Shown here one piece after another: positions 5,078 through 6,006 of a DNA stretch of 6,006 bases. Origin of the DNA: Deltaproteobacteria bacterium (lineage in GTDB: Bacteria > Desulfobacterota > DSM-4660 > Desulfatiglandales > HGW-15). The notes beneath the pieces were generated by a model that saw only the letters and a program-made list of their open reading frames with translations, ran no database searches and was not told where the DNA came from. The translations under genes and the position numbers were made by a program. Positions within the stretch are counted from its first letter, which is position 1, and every line of letters starts with the position of its first letter. Where the stretch lies: the NCBI GenBank assembly GCA_016926135.1, contig JAFGPH010000472.1:1-6006 (forward strand), in the 5' to 3' direction.

Positions 5078-6006
5078 TCGAGACTCCGGTAGTTCTTGGT
5101 GTTGTAGTACCTCTCCACATCCACCAGGCTCAGGCGCTCCAGGACCTTCTTGAGCGGAACCGTGGTCACCTCACCCTGCTTCCAGCTCGCCATGCGCCCA
5201 AAATCCTCATTGACGATCATATCCACAGCGGCGATCCCGAACTTGCGGCCCATGCGCCGATCAAAGGCGGTGGGCGATCCCCCCCTCTGGAGGTGCCTGA
5301 GGGCCACGTAGCGGACTTCAAGGTTGGTCTGCTTTTCCACCTCCTGGGCGATGAATCCGCCGACGCCGCCCAGGAAGAAGTTACCGAATCCGTCCTGTCC
5401 CCTTTTTTCATGCACATCCTCCATCCCTCTCGGCTTCGACCCCTCGGAGACAAGCACAATACTGTAACGCTTGCCCGCCTTTTTCTGCAGCTTCAAGAGC
5501 TCGATAACCCTTTCCAACACAAAATCGTGTTCGGGGATGAGGATGATCGCGGCCCCCGTGGCTTCACCTCCCTCCAGGGCGAGCCACCCGGCCTTTCTGC
5601 CCATGGACTCCACGATGAAAACGCGGCTGTGCGAACCGGCTGTAATACGCAACCGGTCGATGTCCTGGGTGATAATGTTGACGGCCGAGTCAAAACCCAG
5701 TGTGTACTCCGTCTCGGAAAGATCCTTGTCAATGGTCTTGGGTATCGCCACGACCTTAAGGCCTTCCCGGAAAAGCTTGTGGGCCACGCCCAGATTGTCG
5801 TAACCACCGATGACCACCAGCGCCTCCAGCCCCAATCTACGGTAGTTCTTGACGAGAGGCTCGGACATGTCCTTCTTGGGATCAAAGGGATTAATCACAC
5901 TCGTTCCCAGCCGGGTTCCTCCGTAACGATCCCACGTCCGCACCATGTCCACATCCAGCGGCAGGGTCCAGCGCTTGAGACTGTCCTTCTTGTCAGGGTT
6001 GACTTC
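5065..6006 (-). CDS. 6-phosphofructokinase family protein, PPi/mixed-donor-like, N-terminus outside window
   Basis: Phosphofructokinases phosphorylate fructose 6-phosphate with ATP or PPi in glycolysis. The 313 visible residues cover most of the protein; the frame is open to the right edge, so the start and the N-terminal GGD donor loop are missing. Counting from the edge: GGTRLGTSVINPF (29-41), IGGYDNLGVA (66-75), PKTIDKDL (89-96), GFDSAV, IDRLR, SHSRVFIVESMGRKAGW (125-141), VSEGSKP (186-192) and LRHLQRGGSPTAFDR (236-250). Sugar-phosphate contacts known from E. coli PfkA are kept (R128, MGR 135-137, E188, R232, H238, R241), as are the two Asp of the TIDxD motif. Asp70 and Lys90 match PPi-dependent or mixed-donor (group III) enzymes rather than ATP-PfkA. 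Odd: Tyr69 replaces the usual Asp/Glu, Val37 the Arg that contacts ATP, and Lys94 the Asn of IDND. It may have altered donor use or be a diverged paralog. It overlaps the convergent oxidase gene by 13 bases. Confidence 0.92.
   Translation of the reverse strand, partial: EVNPDKKDSLKRWTLPLDVDMVRTWDRYGGTRLGTSVINPFDPKKDMSEPLVKNYRRLGLEALVVIGGYDNLGVAHKLFREGLKVVAIPKTIDKDLSETEYTLGFDSAVNIITQDIDRLRITAGSHSRVFIVESMGRKAGWLALEGGEATGAAIILIPEHDFVLERVIELLKLQKKAGKRYSIVLVSEGSKPRGMEDVHEKRGQDGFGNFFLGGVGGFIAQEVEKQTNLEVRYVALRHLQRGGSPTAFDRRMGRKFGIAAVDMIVNEDFGRMASWKQGEVTTVPLKKVLERLSLVDVERYYNTKNYRSLDQVL

Noticed and set aside
5950..5952. GTG at 5952 as the phosphofructokinase start
   Set aside because: The frame stays open for 18 more codons to the window edge, and the family needs an N-terminal donor-binding segment before this point, so the true start lies outside.

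Overview
The window is G+C-rich and gene-dense, with the look of a Gram-negative bacterium. The gene content and order (tRNA-Ser, dnaX, ybaB, recR) together with a GlcD-type oxidase and a phosphofructokinase of PPi/mixed-donor type fit Desulfobacterota (the former Deltaproteobacteria) best. That placement is inferred from family resemblance, not from a database search.

Layout. Bases 1-498 hold the C-terminal part of a mechanosensitive MscS-family channel whose start lies left of the window. A gap of about 290 bases follows with no convincing gene; it probably carries the promoter of the next gene. A complete tRNA-Ser (anticodon GGA, CCA encoded) occupies 789-884. After a 177-base spacer comes a tightly packed plus-strand operon: dnaX (DNA polymerase III tau subunit), ybaB/ebfC (nucleoid-associated protein), recR (recombination mediator) and a FAD-linked GlcD/D-lactate-dehydrogenase-type oxidase. 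dnaX-ybaB and recR-oxidase are joined by 4-base ATGA overlaps, and ybaB-recR by a 13-base gap, so the four are very likely co-transcribed and partly translationally coupled. On the minus strand, converging with and overlapping the oxidase by 13 bases, is a phosphofructokinase-family gene that runs off the right edge.

How the genes work together. dnaX-ybaB-recR is the widely conserved replication and recombination-repair cluster: clamp loader, DNA-binding protein and RecFOR-pathway mediator. The oxidase is a metabolic passenger at the operon end, with no visible GlcE or GlcF partner. The phosphofructokinase is an independent glycolytic unit.

Most of the window is ordinary housekeeping DNA, and I found no new defence, mobile or RNA system. 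The item most worth a second look is the phosphofructokinase. Its fructose-6-phosphate-binding residues are kept, but residues on the phosphoryl-donor and metal side are replaced (GGYDN in place of GGDGS/GGEDT, Val in place of the ATP-contacting Arg, IDKD in place of IDND), alongside the Asp and Lys typical of PPi-using enzymes.
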